Assembly: GCF_009707665.1 (NCBI RefSeq)
Contig: NZ_WLZW01000004.1
Coordinates: 155,992-219,991 of the forward strand
Length of the DNA: 64,000 bases
DNA from: Planomicrobium sp. YIM 101495
GTDB taxonomy: Bacteria > Bacillota > Bacilli > Bacillales_A > Planococcaceae
Direction: 5' to 3'
Part shown: positions 26,105-35,797 of the stretch, one piece after another
Layout of the letters: each line of letters begins with the position of its first letter
Numbering within the stretch: position 1 is the first letter of the stretch
Made by a program: the position numbers and the translations under genes
The notes under the pieces: model-generated
Databases searched by the model: none
What the model saw: the letters and a program-made list of their open reading frames with translations, nothing else
What the model was told of the DNA's origin: nothing

Positions 26105-27107
26105 GACGCATGGGAAAAGCTTTCTCCGGTCGGCCGTCCCGCAAGTGATCGTGTTTTTCATGATGCTCACCGTCTTCAGCGCGATCCACCTGCTGGCGAG
26201 GCTGCCGCTCCCTTATTTATGGTATGCACTGGAGCTCTCGTCGGTGCTGTTTCTGCTGTACTTATTGGTGCAATGGCCGCGTTACCGGCGCCGCATGTCC
26301 GCGCTGCAACGGATGCAGGAGGAGACGCCGCAGCGGCTGGACGGCTTTCCGGAAGGCAGCGACCCGGCGGATGAACTGTACCAGCGGAAAATCCTGGCGC
26401 TCGCGGAAGAACGCCGGCTGCACAAGGCGGAGGAAGCGGAGCGCCGGAGCGACCAGCTCGATTATTTTACGCTCTGGCTCCACCAGATCAAGACGCCGCT
26501 TGCAGCATTGAATCTGCTGGTGAAACGCGGAGCGGTCGCGGACAGTGCCGCGAAGCAGGCGGAACAGGAGCTGCTCCGGCTCGAAGATTACACGCATATG
26601 GCGCTCAATTATGTGAAGCTGGAAGAGGCGGGCGCAGACCTGGAATTGTCCGACACGGACGTCGACGCTGTCATCAAAGCGGCGCTGAAGAAATACGCCA
26701 TCCTTTTCATCCATAAAGGCATTTCGCTCGATTACGAGCCGACGGGACTGCGCGCCGTGACGGACTCCAATTGGCTGCGGATCATGATCGAGCAGATCCT
26801 GTCCAACAGCCTGAAGTACACGCCGTCCGGCACGATCACGTTTCGGCGGGACCCGGAGCACGAACAGAGCCTCTGCATCGAAGACACGGGCATCGGGATC
26901 CGGGAAGAGGACCTGCCGCGCATTTTCAATAAAGGCTATTCCGGCCTGAACGGGCGGCTCCATGAAAAGTCGACGGGGCTCGGGCTGTTCCTCGTCCAGA
27001 ACATCAGCCGCCGTCTCGGCCACAGGATCCGGATCGCGTCGAAGCACGGCAAAGGAACGGCGGTCACGATCAGCCTCCAGCGCGAGGACATTGGTTCATT
27101 CGACTAG
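26097..27107 (+). CDS. bceS: Bce-type intramembrane-sensing histidine kinase
   Basis: A 336-residue sensor kinase with two N-terminal membrane helices joined by a very short outer loop (residues about 14-60), the hallmark of BceS kinases, which sense through the partner transporter. The phosphorylated His is in L-H-Q-I-K-T-P-L; the ATPase domain shows I-L-S-N-S-L-K-Y (N box), D-T-G-I-G-I (G1) and G-L-G-L-F-L (G2). ATG 26097 overlaps the regulator's stop by 8 bases and has GGTGG upstream. No terminator lies between it and the transporter genes. Confidence 0.92.
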   Translation: MNETHGKSFLRSAVPQVIVFFMMLTVFSAIHLLARLPLPYLWYALELSSVLFLLYLLVQWPRYRRRMSALQRMQEETPQRLDGFPEGSDPADELYQRKILALAEERRLHKAEEAERRSDQLDYFTLWLHQIKTPLAALNLLVKRGAVADSAAKQAEQELLRLEDYTHMALNYVKLEEAGADLELSDTDVDAVIKAALKKYAILFIHKGISLDYEPTGLRAVTDSNWLRIMIEQILSNSLKYTPSGTITFRRDPEHEQSLCIEDTGIGIREEDLPRIFNKGYSGLNGRLHEKSTGLGLFLVQNISRRLGHRIRIASKHGKGTAVTISLQREDIGSFD

Positions 27108-27212
27108 GGAGTCTTACGATTTCGTAAGATTCCTTTTCCGTTTGTAAGGACACGTACAGGCAGCGGAACACAACGGGCCGTAAAATGGAATTAACAAGAA
27201 GGAGGAATCGTG

Positions 27213-27980
27213 ATGGCTTTACTTGAAATCAAACATCTTGAAAAAGTATATACGGCCCGTTTTTCGAACCAGAAGACAGCCGCATTGAACGACGTGAATT
27301 TTTCGGTGGAGGCAGGGGAGTTCGTGTCGATCATGGGCGAGTCGGGATCCGGGAAGACAACGCTGCTCAATATTATTTCGACACTGGACGATCCGACGGG
27401 CGGGGAAGTGTACCTCGGCGGCGAACCGCTGTCGAAGATCCGCGACAAGGAAGTGTCGGCATTCCGCCGCAAGACGCTCGGCTTCGTGTTCCAGGACTTC
27501 AACCTGCTCGATAATTTCTCGAACAGGGACAATATCCTGCTGCCGCTCGTGCTGTCCAAGACGCCCGTGCGGGAAATGCGGGAGCGCATCCAGCCGATCG
27601 CGGAACGCCTCGGCATCGACGGGCTGCTGGACAAATTCCCGTACGAGATCTCGGGCGGGCAGAAGCAGCGCGTCGCCGTGGCGCGGGCGCTCATTACCGA
27701 CCCGAAACTGATCCTTGCCGATGAGCCGACGGGTGCGCTCGATTCGAAAGCTTCGCAGAACCTGCTCGGGATTTTGAAAGACATCAACGAAGCGGGCCAG
27801 ACGGTGCTCATGGTGACGCACAGCACGCGTGCCGCGAGCTATTCGAACCGTGTACTGTTCATCCGTGACGGAGCGGTTTTCCATGAGATTTACCGGGGCA
27901 ATCAAAGCTCGGAGGAATTCATGGAGCGCATCAGCCAGTCGTTCACCGTGCTTGCCGGACGGGGTGAGGGACGTGACTAA
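27213..27980 (+). CDS. bceA: BceA-like ABC transporter ATPase
   Basis: A 255-residue MacB/LolD-type ATPase: Walker A G-E-S-G-S-G-K-T-T, signature I-S-G-G-Q-K-Q-R, Walker B L-I-L-A-D-E-P-T-G-A-L-D, and H-loop V-T-H-S. Together with the 10-helix permease it should detoxify cell-wall-active peptides and signal their flux to the kinase. The ATG at 27213 (just after a GTG) has AAGGAGG 7-8 bases upstream. Expression is likely induced by BceR, since the transporter starts 105 bases after the kinase. Confidence 0.92.
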   Translation: MALLEIKHLEKVYTARFSNQKTAALNDVNFSVEAGEFVSIMGESGSGKTTLLNIISTLDDPTGGEVYLGGEPLSKIRDKEVSAFRRKTLGFVFQDFNLLDNFSNRDNILLPLVLSKTPVREMRERIQPIAERLGIDGLLDKFPYEISGGQKQRVAVARALITDPKLILADEPTGALDSKASQNLLGILKDINEAGQTVLMVTHSTRAASYSNRVLFIRDGAVFHEIYRGNQSSEEFMERISQSFTVLAGRGEGRD

Positions 27981-29958
27981 CCGGTTCTTCTCTTCGCTCG
28001 CGATCCGCAATATCCGCTCGAACAGCCAATTGTACATCCCGTACGGCATCTCGGCCGTCGCGGTCATCGCGATGTTCTATATGATGATGTCACTCATCGG
28101 CAACGACTTCGTACAGGGACGCTCCAGTACGCTCCCGAGCCTGTTCGCTTTCGGAGCTTTGGTCATCGGGGTGTTCTCTGCGATTTTCATCCTGTACACG
28201 AACAGTTTTCTGATCAAGCGCCGCCTGAAGGAATTCGGCCTGTACGGTGTGCTGGGGCTTGAGAGAAAGCACATCATCAAAATCCTGTTTTTCGAAACTT
28301 TGTTCACAGGCGCCGCCAGTATCGTGCTCGGCCTTTTAGCCGGCCAGATCTTCGGCCGTCTCGTGTTCATGCTGCTGAATTACCTGATGCGGCTGCCCGG
28401 CGAAATCACTTACACGAGTTCGCTGTCCGCAGCGGCGGCTGTGCTCGCATTGTTCACGATCATCTTTGCGGCGGCATTCCTCTACAACCTGCTTCGTTTC
28501 ACGATCGCCAAGCCGGTGCGTCTGCTGAAAGGCGGCAACGAAGGGGAAAAGGAACCGAAAGGCTCGCTGCTTTTGTTCCTGCTCGGCCTCGGATTGGTCG
28601 GCGGCGGCTACTGGATTTCACTGACGATCGACAATGCGCTTGACGCGCTCGTCTGGTTTTTCGGTGCGGTGCTGCTCGTGATCGCCGGCACGTATCTGCT
28701 GTTCATGTCGGGCTCGATTTTCGTGCTGAAGGCGTTGAAGAACAACGACCGGATCTATTACCGGCCGGGTGCGTTCATTTCTATCTCGGGCATGATCTAT
28801 CGGATGAAGCAGAACGCAGCGGGGCTAGCGAATATCACGGTTCTTGCCTGCATGGTCATCATCGCCGTCGCGACGACCGTCGCGCTTTACGCGGGTGCCG
28901 AAGAGACGCTGAACAACCGCTTCCCGGCGGAAAACAATTGGACGGTCTACGGGGAAGAAATGAGTCTGGAAGAAGTACAGGCGCTGTACGAACAGGCGCT
29001 GACGGAGCTCGAAACGGAAGCGGCCGCGCTGGATCTCGAAGTGGTGAACCTGCAATCGCTCCGCTACCAGATGCTGTTCGGCTCGCTCAACGGCACGGCC
29101 TTCGAAATCATGGATTCCGGTTTTACCGGCAGCCTGCCGCTGTTCACCCAGATCATGCCGCTGGAAGATTATAACCGCATGAACGGTACGTCCCATACCC
29201 TTGCGGAAGGCGAAATGCTCGTGAATCATTCGGCCGGCCCGTATGAAAAAGGCGAGCTGGAAGTCGGCGGAAAAGTTTACAGCACGCAGCCGGCCGATTC
29301 ACTGGAAGGGGAAGTTGACCAGGGGATCACGGAAACGATGACGCTGGTCGTTGCGGATCTTGCGGAGATTGACGCAATCATGTCGCATTACCGCGAAAAT
29401 TCACCGGGCGCCATCACGGATACGCTGTCCTTCATGCTGATGTGGGACACCGAAGGCGAAGAAGCGCAGGAGACCGCATATGTGCAGCGGATGGAGCAGG
29501 TCGCCCGCTATAATTACGAGAACATCTCGAATTACGAAGGGCGTGAGCGGTACCGGGCGGAATGGTACAGCACGAACGGCGGCTTCCTGTTCCTCGGTGT
29601 GTTCCTCGGCCTCTTGTTCACGATCGGTGCGATGCTGATCACGTACTTCAAGCAGGTGTCGGAAGGATTCGACGACCGGCGGAAATTCCAGATCATGCAG
29701 AAAGTCGGACTCGACAAAGACATGATCAAGGATTCGACGCGCCACCAGCTCGTCTGGATGTTCTTCCTGCCGCTCGTGACGGCGAGTGTGCACGTACTGT
29801 TCGCGTATCCGATCGTGCGGCAATTGCTGCTGATGTTCGGAATTACGAACGAGGCACTGTGGCTTTGGTCGCTTGCGGGCGTCATCGTGGCCTTTGCGCT
29901 GCTGTACTACCTGATTTACCGCATCACCTCGCGTGTGTATTACCGGATTGTGCAGTAA
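27973..29958 (+). CDS. bceB: BceB-like ABC transporter permease
   Basis: A 661-residue permease with an FtsX/MacB-type core: R-N-I-R-S-N at the N terminus, four helices before residue 160, more to about 310, then a ~210-residue extracytoplasmic domain (about 315-525) and three C-terminal helices. This large domain between helices 7 and 8 is typical of BceB and binds the peptide-lipid target. A GTG start (27973) overlaps the end of bceA and has GGGGTG upstream. Terminator at 29971-29995. Confidence 0.92.
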   Translation: MTNRFFSSLAIRNIRSNSQLYIPYGISAVAVIAMFYMMMSLIGNDFVQGRSSTLPSLFAFGALVIGVFSAIFILYTNSFLIKRRLKEFGLYGVLGLERKHIIKILFFETLFTGAASIVLGLLAGQIFGRLVFMLLNYLMRLPGEITYTSSLSAAAAVLALFTIIFAAAFLYNLLRFTIAKPVRLLKGGNEGEKEPKGSLLLFLLGLGLVGGGYWISLTIDNALDALVWFFGAVLLVIAGTYLLFMSGSIFVLKALKNNDRIYYRPGAFISISGMIYRMKQNAAGLANITVLACMVIIAVATTVALYAGAEETLNNRFPAENNWTVYGEEMSLEEVQALYEQALTELETEAAALDLEVVNLQSLRYQMLFGSLNGTAFEIMDSGFTGSLPLFTQIMPLEDYNRMNGTSHTLAEGEMLVNHSAGPYEKGELEVGGKVYSTQPADSLEGEVDQGITETMTLVVADLAEIDAIMSHYRENSPGAITDTLSFMLMWDTEGEEAQETAYVQRMEQVARYNYENISNYEGRERYRAEWYSTNGGFLFLGVFLGLLFTIGAMLITYFKQVSEGFDDRRKFQIMQKVGLDKDMIKDSTRHQLVWMFFLPLVTASVHVLFAYPIVRQLLLMFGITNEALWLWSLAGVIVAFALLYYLIYRITSRVYYRIVQ

Positions 29959-29970
29959 GGGGTGTTTGGA

Positions 29971-29995
29971 GTCGGCGCTTGCGCCGGCTTTTTTG
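29971..29995 (+). terminator. Intrinsic terminator of the bce operon
   Basis: Arms GTCGGCGC and GCGCCGGC with a TT loop (G-T pair allowed) followed by T6. Confidence 0.85.
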
Positions 29996-30002
29996 TTGTT
30001 TA

Positions 30003-30115
30003 TTTGCGACATTCGGGCGGTTGGTTGCGTCATTTTCATTTTGGTTGCGACATATCGCCGGATCGTTGCGACATATCGGATTTGGTTGCGACATATTGAG
30101 TTTTAGTTGCAACTT
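30003..30115. repeat. GTTGC-anchored 20-21 nt periodic repeats, locus B
   Basis: Anchors at 30003 (TTTGCGACAT), 30024, 30044, 30065, 30085 and 30106 are spaced 21, 20, 21, 20 and 21. Most read GTTGCGACAT followed by ATCG or TTTTC spacers. The array sits between two terminators and contains no start codon with a ribosome site. Confidence 0.8.
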
Positions 30116-30129
30116 CCCCCAAAAACCAC

Positions 30130-30169
30130 AAAAAAGCCTCCGGAAGCGATCAAGCTTTCGGAGGCTTTC
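30130..30169 (-). terminator. Intrinsic terminator of the peptide transporter
   Basis: Arms GCCTCCGGAAGC and GCTTTCGGAGGC (12 bp, one mismatch pair) with T6 on the minus strand. Confidence 0.85.
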
Positions 30170-30177
30170 AAATTTTA

Positions 30178-31674
30178 TCAGCGCACACCCTTCATGAACC
30201 GCTGGATGAACGGTGACACGAGGAACAGCAGGAGCGCGAGCGCAATCGCTGCTCCGCCGATGATGCCGAAATACAATAATTCGGTGTCTTCGGAGTAGAA
30301 CTGCACGAGTTGTGCGTTGATCGCCTGCGCGGCTGCGTTCGACAGGAACCAGAGGCTCATCGTCTGTGCAGAGAACGCAACCGGCGCAAGTTTTGTCGTG
30401 GCGGACAGGCCGACCGGCGACAGGCAGAGCTCGCCGAGTACGACGATGAAATAGCTCAGCACGAGCCAGAGCGGGCTGACGAGTGCATCTGCTCCGCCGA
30501 AGTATACCGGCAGCAGGATGATGAGGAACGAAAGCCCCGCAAACAGCAGGCCGAGTGAGAACTTCTGCGGAATCGACGGCTGGCGGTCACCGAGCCGTAC
30601 CCAGAACCAGGCGAACACCGGCGCCAGCACGATGATGAACAGCGGGTTCAGCGACTGGAACAGCGCCGGGGAAATTTCGTAGCCCAGGAAGTTCAGGTTC
30701 GTGCGTGTATCGGCGTAAAGCGCAAGGATCGTGGCGCCCTGTTCCTGGATGACCCAGAACATGACGGCAGCAATGAAAAGCGGTATGTAGGCGAGCAGGC
30801 GTGAACGTTCCGTTTCTGTCGTCTTCTTGCTGCGGTACATGACGATGAAATACGCAGTCGGGATCAGGATTCCGAGCACACCGACCGTATTGATGAAGCT
30901 GTCGAATGTCAGGAAGCCGCGATCCAGGCCGAGGTAAACGACGGCGCCGATCAGCAGCGCGGCGACTGTGAAAGTTTTGACCGTACGCGATTTCTCTTCT
31001 TTGGAAAGAGGGTTCGGCACGATGGTTCCGGCGAGGCCAAGGTTTTTCTTTTTCGTCACAAGGAACAAGACGAGTCCGATGAACATCCCGATCGCCGCGA
31101 TCGAAAAGCCAAGGTGGAAATTGAGTTTCATGCCGATTTCACCGACAAGAATCGGGGAAAGGAATGCCCCCATATTGATTCCCATGTAGAAAATCGAGAA
31201 ACCTGCGTCTCGGCGGTTGTCTTCCTCTGCATAAATTTCACCGACGACACTTGAAACGTTCGGTTTAAGTAAACCTGTACCAAGAACAATCAGCACCATC
31301 GAGACGAAGAACATCGCGAGGTTGCCAGGGATGGCAAGGACGATATGACCAAGCATGATGAAAATACCGCCGTAGAAGACGGCCCTTGAAGTTCCGAAGA
31401 TCCGGTCAGCTAACCAGCCGCCGATGATTCCGGACATATAGACGAGAGATCCGTAGATGGACATGATGGCTAAAGCCAGGTTCTGGTCGAGCCCGAGTCC
31501 GCCTTGGGACACTTCATAGTACATATAGTAAACAAGGATGGCTCTCATACCGTAATAAGAGAAACGCTCCCAGAATTCTGTGAAGAACAAAGTGAATAGT
31601 CCTTTAGGGTGACCAAAGAAACCTTTTTGGGGAACACTTTTGACAACCTCTTCACGAGTAAACTTGTCAGACAT
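30178..31674 (-). CDS. dtpT: Di-/tripeptide transporter of the POT (PTR2) family
   Basis: A 498-residue proton-coupled peptide transporter with about 14 membrane helices. The family signature is clear: F-F-T-E-F-W-E-R-F-S-Y-Y-G (residues about 29-41), followed by G-x-L-A-D-R and, near residue 160, F-Y-M-G-I-N-M-G-A. AGGAGG lies upstream of ATG 31674. A minus-strand promoter is visible: TTGCTT, 17 bases, TATTAT at about 31708-31731, and an imperfect CodY-like palindrome overlaps its spacer, which would fit nutritional control. Confidence 0.92.
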   Translation of the reverse strand: MSDKFTREEVVKSVPQKGFFGHPKGLFTLFFTEFWERFSYYGMRAILVYYMYYEVSQGGLGLDQNLALAIMSIYGSLVYMSGIIGGWLADRIFGTSRAVFYGGIFIMLGHIVLAIPGNLAMFFVSMVLIVLGTGLLKPNVSSVVGEIYAEEDNRRDAGFSIFYMGINMGAFLSPILVGEIGMKLNFHLGFSIAAIGMFIGLVLFLVTKKKNLGLAGTIVPNPLSKEEKSRTVKTFTVAALLIGAVVYLGLDRGFLTFDSFINTVGVLGILIPTAYFIVMYRSKKTTETERSRLLAYIPLFIAAVMFWVIQEQGATILALYADTRTNLNFLGYEISPALFQSLNPLFIIVLAPVFAWFWVRLGDRQPSIPQKFSLGLLFAGLSFLIILLPVYFGGADALVSPLWLVLSYFIVVLGELCLSPVGLSATTKLAPVAFSAQTMSLWFLSNAAAQAINAQLVQFYSEDTELLYFGIIGGAAIALALLLFLVSPFIQRFMKGVR

Positions 31675-31799
31675 CTTACGACCTCCTAATTAGTGTATTT
31701 TACTATAATACTTTTTTCTTCTGAGAAAAGCAAAAGATTTTTAATAACTAAATAGTCCTTATTTCATAAAGGTTTATGGATGGAAGGATTAAAGGGATT

Positions 31800-31825
31800 A
31801 ACTATTTTAATATACTAAAATAGTT
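31800..31825. promoter_or_regulatory. 10-bp perfect inverted repeat in the dtpT upstream region
   Basis: AACTATTTTA (31800-31809), six bases, TAAAATAGTT (31816-31825). No T run follows and the arms are AT-rich, so an operator is more likely than a terminator. It lies between the divergent dtpT gene and the CBS-HEPN-like gene. Confidence 0.5.
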
Positions 31826-31951
31826 TAAATCATCAAAATCAACAGAATGTTGAAATGCGTAAACATAGTAAGCAATGAACTGGTACAACATCCAAGCAGG
31901 AAAAGCGATCACTTTTATGGAATTCCTCTAAGTAAGAAGGAGGCGATCTGA

Positions 31952-32707
31952 TTGTTCAAGCAATTTTTCGAGGCAGAAGATATCGCCGAGCAGCTCAAGT
32001 CCGTATCGGCGGAAGAAGGAGAGCAGGCAGCGTCGTATTTCGAAGAAGAGAACTACGACGTCATCGGCTTCAGGGAGAACGGGGAAGTGACAGGCTACCT
32101 CGAGAAAGGGAACGTCGCCGATATGGCCGACTTGAAGGCGTCGGCAGTGCCGTTCCGCGTATCGGATCTCCTGACACGCAACACCGAACTGCTGGATACA
32201 TTGGAGCATCTCGGAAAACAGCCGCACCTGTTCATCATCAACAAGTCGGAAGTCGACTGCATCATCACGCTGGCGGACGTCCAGAAGCCCGCTGTGCGGA
32301 TGCTGTTCTTCGGTGTCGTCACGATGTTCGAGAACCGGCTCGCCGAACTGATCCACCACACGTATCCGGACGACTTCTGGACAGACGCGTTGAAAGAGCA
32401 CCGGGTCGTGAAGGCACGGGACTTGTATGAGAAGCTCCGGGCGCGCAACCAGGAAACGAACTTGATCGCTTGCACGCAGTTCGCGGACAAAACGGAAATC
32501 CTGCTTAGTGATGCGGTATTGCTCGAGCAACATACCGGACTGAGCAAGACGAAGGCCGACGAACTGTTCAGCCGCATCCGCCGCCTGCGCGATGATCTGG
32601 CGCATGCCCAGTCGCTCGCGGATTGGTTCGAGAACTACGACCCGGTCGGGATGATCCGGCAGCTCCAGGAAATCATCCGGCGCATCGACCGGACGCTCGG
32701 TCGCTAG
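31952..32707 (+). CDS. CBS-pair-like N-terminal domain with HEPN-like C-terminal domain
   Basis: A 251-residue soluble protein. The N-terminal ~125 residues look like a CBS pair, a nucleotide-sensing module: two similar strand-helix blocks ending I-G-F-R-E-N-G-E-V-T-G-Y and L-F-I-I-N-K-S-E-V-D-C-I-I-T. The helical C-terminal half has R-D-D-L-A-H (residues 213-218), an R-x4-H motif like that of HEPN ribonucleases. A TTG start has AAGGAGG upstream. The function is unknown; regulated RNA cleavage is a hypothesis from the two domains. Confidence 0.65.
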   Translation: MFKQFFEAEDIAEQLKSVSAEEGEQAASYFEEENYDVIGFRENGEVTGYLEKGNVADMADLKASAVPFRVSDLLTRNTELLDTLEHLGKQPHLFIINKSEVDCIITLADVQKPAVRMLFFGVVTMFENRLAELIHHTYPDDFWTDALKEHRVVKARDLYEKLRARNQETNLIACTQFADKTEILLSDAVLLEQHTGLSKTKADELFSRIRRLRDDLAHAQSLADWFENYDPVGMIRQLQEIIRRIDRTLGR

Positions 32708-32754
32708 ATTCGTTTTGCTGCTTGCGGGTAATATAGGACTAGGGAGGAAGCGAT

Positions 32755-33411
32755 ATGAAAATTCGAATCGAATGGCATTACCATACACCGAAAGGGCTGA
32801 ACACCGTGTTCCAGTCGGATGAGATGACGGCGGGCGAAGCGGTCGTTCTCGCGGAAGACTTGACCCACACCGGACGGGCCAAAAAACTCGTCTTGACCGA
32901 CCAGTTCGACAGCACGTGGACGTTGAAGGAACTGCGCGGCTATGTCAAAGGCATCGAGACGGATCCGCATAACATCATGCTGTCATTCGACGGGGGATTC
33001 GACCGCGGCACGGGGAAGGCGGGACTCGGCTGCGTGATTCAATATGAACAGAACGGCAAGTTTTACCGGTTCCGTGCGAATCGCGCACTGACACAGCTCA
33101 GCTCGAACAACGAAGCGGAATATGCGGCTCTTCACTTCGCACTGGAACAGGCGCAGGAACTCGGCGTCCATGATATTCCGCTCACCATTTTCGGCGACTC
33201 GCGCGTCGTCATCCAGCAGATGAGCGGCGAATGGCCGGTCATGGAACCCGATCTCGCCAAATGGGCCGACCGCATCGACGCAAGAATGGAGTCGCTCGGC
33301 CTCCATCCGGAATACCACCTCGTTCCGCGGAAGGAAAACATGGAAGCGGACCGGCTCGCTACACAATCGCTGAACGGTGTAGAAGTGTCGGCGACTGTAG
33401 AACTGGATTAA
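32755..33411 (+). CDS. RNase H-like protein (YpeP family)
   Basis: A 218-residue protein. The N-terminal ~70 residues are family-specific, and the rest is an RNase HI fold with the acidic metal site visible: Asp in S-F-D-G-G-F (about 79), Glu in N-N-E-A-E-Y (about 119), Asp in I-F-G-D-S-R-V-V (about 146) and Asp in E-A-D-R-L-A (about 200). Such proteins degrade RNA-DNA hybrids in vitro in some species, and others are inactive. GGAGG precedes the ATG. It follows the CBS-HEPN-like gene by 47 bases, so the two may be co-transcribed. Confidence 0.85.
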   Translation: MKIRIEWHYHTPKGLNTVFQSDEMTAGEAVVLAEDLTHTGRAKKLVLTDQFDSTWTLKELRGYVKGIETDPHNIMLSFDGGFDRGTGKAGLGCVIQYEQNGKFYRFRANRALTQLSSNNEAEYAALHFALEQAQELGVHDIPLTIFGDSRVVIQQMSGEWPVMEPDLAKWADRIDARMESLGLHPEYHLVPRKENMEADRLATQSLNGVEVSATVELD

Positions 33412-33508
33412 AAGGCATGCATCTATAGAAGGAAAAGGTCCGTCCCGCCTGTGGACGTGAACAGAACCCCTTTGTTACAGTAGAGGAAATCAGCGAGGAG
33501 GGATGATG

Positions 33509-33766
33509 ATGGATTTACTCAGTATCGCCTTAGGCCTTGCGATTGCGAGCCTTCTGTTGATTGCTTACGCACAATCGCAGCAAATCAAGTTCTTGAAAGG
33601 ACAGCTGGCGAAACGGTTGCCACAGATAGACGCGAAAGAACTCGAAGCGCAGGCGGCGGAGAAGCTGCAGACGGTCGGACCGATCAAAGCGGTCAAATTC
33701 TTGCGGGAAGAATACGGCATGTCGATGGTCGACGCGAAAAAACTCGTTGATTCAGTGAAACACTAA
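33509..33766 (+). CDS. Membrane-anchored protein with an L7/L12 C-terminal-like domain
   Basis: An 85-residue protein: one N-terminal membrane helix (about 3-20), a short linker, then a segment from about 52 to 84 (I-K-A-V-K-F-L-R-E-E-Y-G-M-S, D-A-K-K-L-V-D) that resembles the C-terminal domain of ribosomal protein bL12. That domain recruits translation GTPases on the ribosome; its role on a membrane anchor is unknown. Three ATG codons stand in a row; 33509 has the best spacing (6 bases) from GAGGAGGG. Confidence 0.7.
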   Translation: MDLLSIALGLAIASLLLIAYAQSQQIKFLKGQLAKRLPQIDAKELEAQAAEKLQTVGPIKAVKFLREEYGMSMVDAKKLVDSVKH

Positions 33767-33774
33767 TTTGGATG

Positions 33775-33815
33775 GAAGGGCCTGATCCGGTGAAACGGAT
33801 GCAGGCCCTTTCTTA
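33775..33815 (+). terminator. Intrinsic terminator
   Basis: Arms AAGGGCCTG and CAGGCCCTT with an inner CCG/CGG hairpin, followed by TCTT. Confidence 0.8.
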
Positions 33816-33935
33816 TTGTCAGGAGAAAAACGTTATTGCAATATACGCGAAATATATGAAAGCCCTTACATATAATTGCTTTTTGTCGGAACCGCTGTTT
33901 TTTCAAAATAATTTAAAAGAAATTAAAAGAATAGA

Positions 33936-33963
33936 TTGAATTGAACGAAAATAGTTCTATAAT
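33936..33963 (+). promoter_or_regulatory. Promoter of ilvD
   Basis: TTGAAT (33936-33941), 16 bases, TATAAT (33958-33963). A partial CodY-like motif (AATTGAACGAAAATA, 10 of 15 consensus bases) overlaps it, which would agree with nutritional control; this part is weak. Confidence 0.65.
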
Positions 33964-33995
33964 GGAAGGAATACTTTTGTGAAAGGATGAGAGGA

Positions 33996-35717
33996 ATGAC
34001 AGAAAAAGATTTGCGGATCCGCAGTAAAGTGTTCAGTGAAGGGGCGATGAAAGCGCCAAACCGGGCCATGCTCCGGGCAGTGGGAGTGACAGACGAGGAC
34101 TTCAAGAAGCCGATGGTCGGCATCGCTTCGACATGGAGCGAAGTAACGCCGTGTAACATACATATCCACGACCTCGCCGTCAGAGCCAAAAAAGGTGCCA
34201 GACAAGCGGGAGCTGTTCCGTTCATCTTCAATACGATCACCGTATCCGACGGCATCTCGATGGGAACGGAAGGGATGAAGTTCTCACTCCCGAGCCGTGA
34301 CGTCATCGCCGATTCGATCGAGACGGTGGTCGGAGCGGAAAGCTTGGACGGCCTCGTCGCAATCGGCGGCTGTGACAAGAACATTCCCGGCTGTCTGATC
34401 GCCATCGCGAACGCGGAAGTGCCAGCAGTATTTGTCTACGGCGGCACGATCGCACCGGGACGCAACAACGGTCAGGACATTGACATCGTCTCAGTGTTCG
34501 AAGGCGTCGGCCAGCACAATAACGGCACGATCGACGATGAAGCGCTCCGCAAAGTCGAATGTGCAGCTTGTCCGGGCGCGGGTTCATGCGGCGGCATGTA
34601 CACGGCCAACACGATGGCCTCCGCTGCAGAAGCGATGGGCATCAGCCTGCCTGGTTCCTCATCCAACCCGGCGGAGTCCGGCGGCAAGCTCGCAGACTGT
34701 GAAGCGGCGGGAGAAGCGGTCTACAACCTGCTCGACAAGGGAATCTACCCGAAAGACATCATGACGAAAGAGGCGTTCGAGAACGCCATCACCGTCGTCA
34801 TGGCACTCGGGGGCTCGACGAACGCCATCCTGCACTTGCTTGCGATCTCACATGCGGCGGAAGTGGACTTGACGATCGACGACTTCGACCGCTTGCAGAA
34901 AACCGTGCCGCATCTTGCGGACCTGAAGCCGAGCGGCAAATACGTTATGCAGGACCTGCACCGTGTAGGGGGTGTCCAGGCAGTCATGAAGATGCTGCTG
35001 GAAGGCGGCTACTTGCACGGCGACTGCATGACTGTCACAGGCAAAACGGTCGCCGAGAACTTGGCGGACGCACCGTCGCTCGTTGACGGCCAGGACGTCA
35101 TCATGCCGTTCGACAATCCGAAACGGAAAGACGGCCCGCTCGTCGTCCTGCGCGGCAACTTGTCACCGAAAGGCGCCGTCGCGAAAGTATCCGGCGTCAA
35201 AGTCAGCCGCCACACAGGACCGGCACGCGTCTTCGATACCGAAAAAGAAGCGACAGCTGCTGTCATGGCGAACGAAATCAACGAAGGCGACGTTCTCGTC
35301 ATCCGCTATGTCGGACCAAAAGGCGGTCCGGGCATGCCGGAAATGCTATCTGTCTCGGCCATTCTCGTCGGCAAAGGCATGGGAGAGTCCGTTGCGTTGC
35401 TGACAGACGGACGTTTCTCCGGCGGGACACACGGCCTTGTCGTCGGCCACATCGCACCGGAAGCGCAAGTCGGCGGCCCGATTGCGTTGCTGAAAGAAGG
35501 CGACGTGGTCACAATCGACTCAGACCTGCAGGAGATTTCGGTCGATGTATCCGAAGCGGAACTCACGGAACGCCGCAAGCACTGGACTGCGCCGCCGCTG
35601 ACGCGTAAAGGCGTGCTCGGCAAGTACGCGCACAACGTGTCGTGTTCTTCGCAAGGAGCGGTGACGGATTATTTGAATCGCACTGTGGAAAAGGTCGTAG
35701 CAGGTGCTTCGAAATAA
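33996..35717 (+). CDS. ilvD: Dihydroxy-acid dehydratase
   Basis: A 573-residue iron-sulfur dehydratase in the biosynthesis of valine, leucine, isoleucine and, through 2-ketoisovalerate, pantothenate. Cluster-binding cysteines are seen in T-P-C-N (about residue 51), [10 protein letters not shown] (about 122) and [10 protein letters not shown] (about 195). ATG 33996 is preferred over 33987 because the AAAGGA ribosome site is 8 bases from it. No other ilv genes are adjacent, so it stands alone, between two terminators. Confidence 0.96.
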   Translation: MTEKDLRIRSKVFSEGAMKAPNRAMLRAVGVTDEDFKKPMVGIASTWSEVTPCNIHIHDLAVRAKKGARQAGAVPFIFNTITVSDGISMGTEGMKFSLPSRDVIADSIETVVGAESLDGLVAIGGCDKNIPGCLIAIANAEVPAVFVYGGTIAPGRNNGQDIDIVSVFEGVGQHNNGTIDDEALRKVECAACPGAGSCGGMYTANTMASAAEAMGISLPGSSSNPAESGGKLADCEAAGEAVYNLLDKGIYPKDIMTKEAFENAITVVMALGGSTNAILHLLAISHAAEVDLTIDDFDRLQKTVPHLADLKPSGKYVMQDLHRVGGVQAVMKMLLEGGYLHGDCMTVTGKTVAENLADAPSLVDGQDVIMPFDNPKRKDGPLVVLRGNLSPKGAVAKVSGVKVSRHTGPARVFDTEKEATAAVMANEINEGDVLVIRYVGPKGGPGMPEMLSVSAILVGKGMGESVALLTDGRFSGGTHGLVVGHIAPEAQVGGPIALLKEGDVVTIDSDLQEISVDVSEAELTERRKHWTAPPLTRKGVLGKYAHNVSCSSQGAVTDYLNRTVEKVVAGASK

Positions 35718-35728
35718 AGGAAATGAAA

Positions 35729-35771
35729 CAGCCGGCGGAAAAGGGGAGGTCCCTTTCCGCCGGCTATTTTT
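35729..35771 (+). terminator. Intrinsic terminator of ilvD
   Basis: Arms CAGCCGGCGGAAAAGGG and CCCTTTCCGCCGGCT (near perfect) followed by ATTTTT. Confidence 0.88.
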
Positions 35772-35797
35772 GCGTTTTCGGGTGGGTGTTGGCGATT

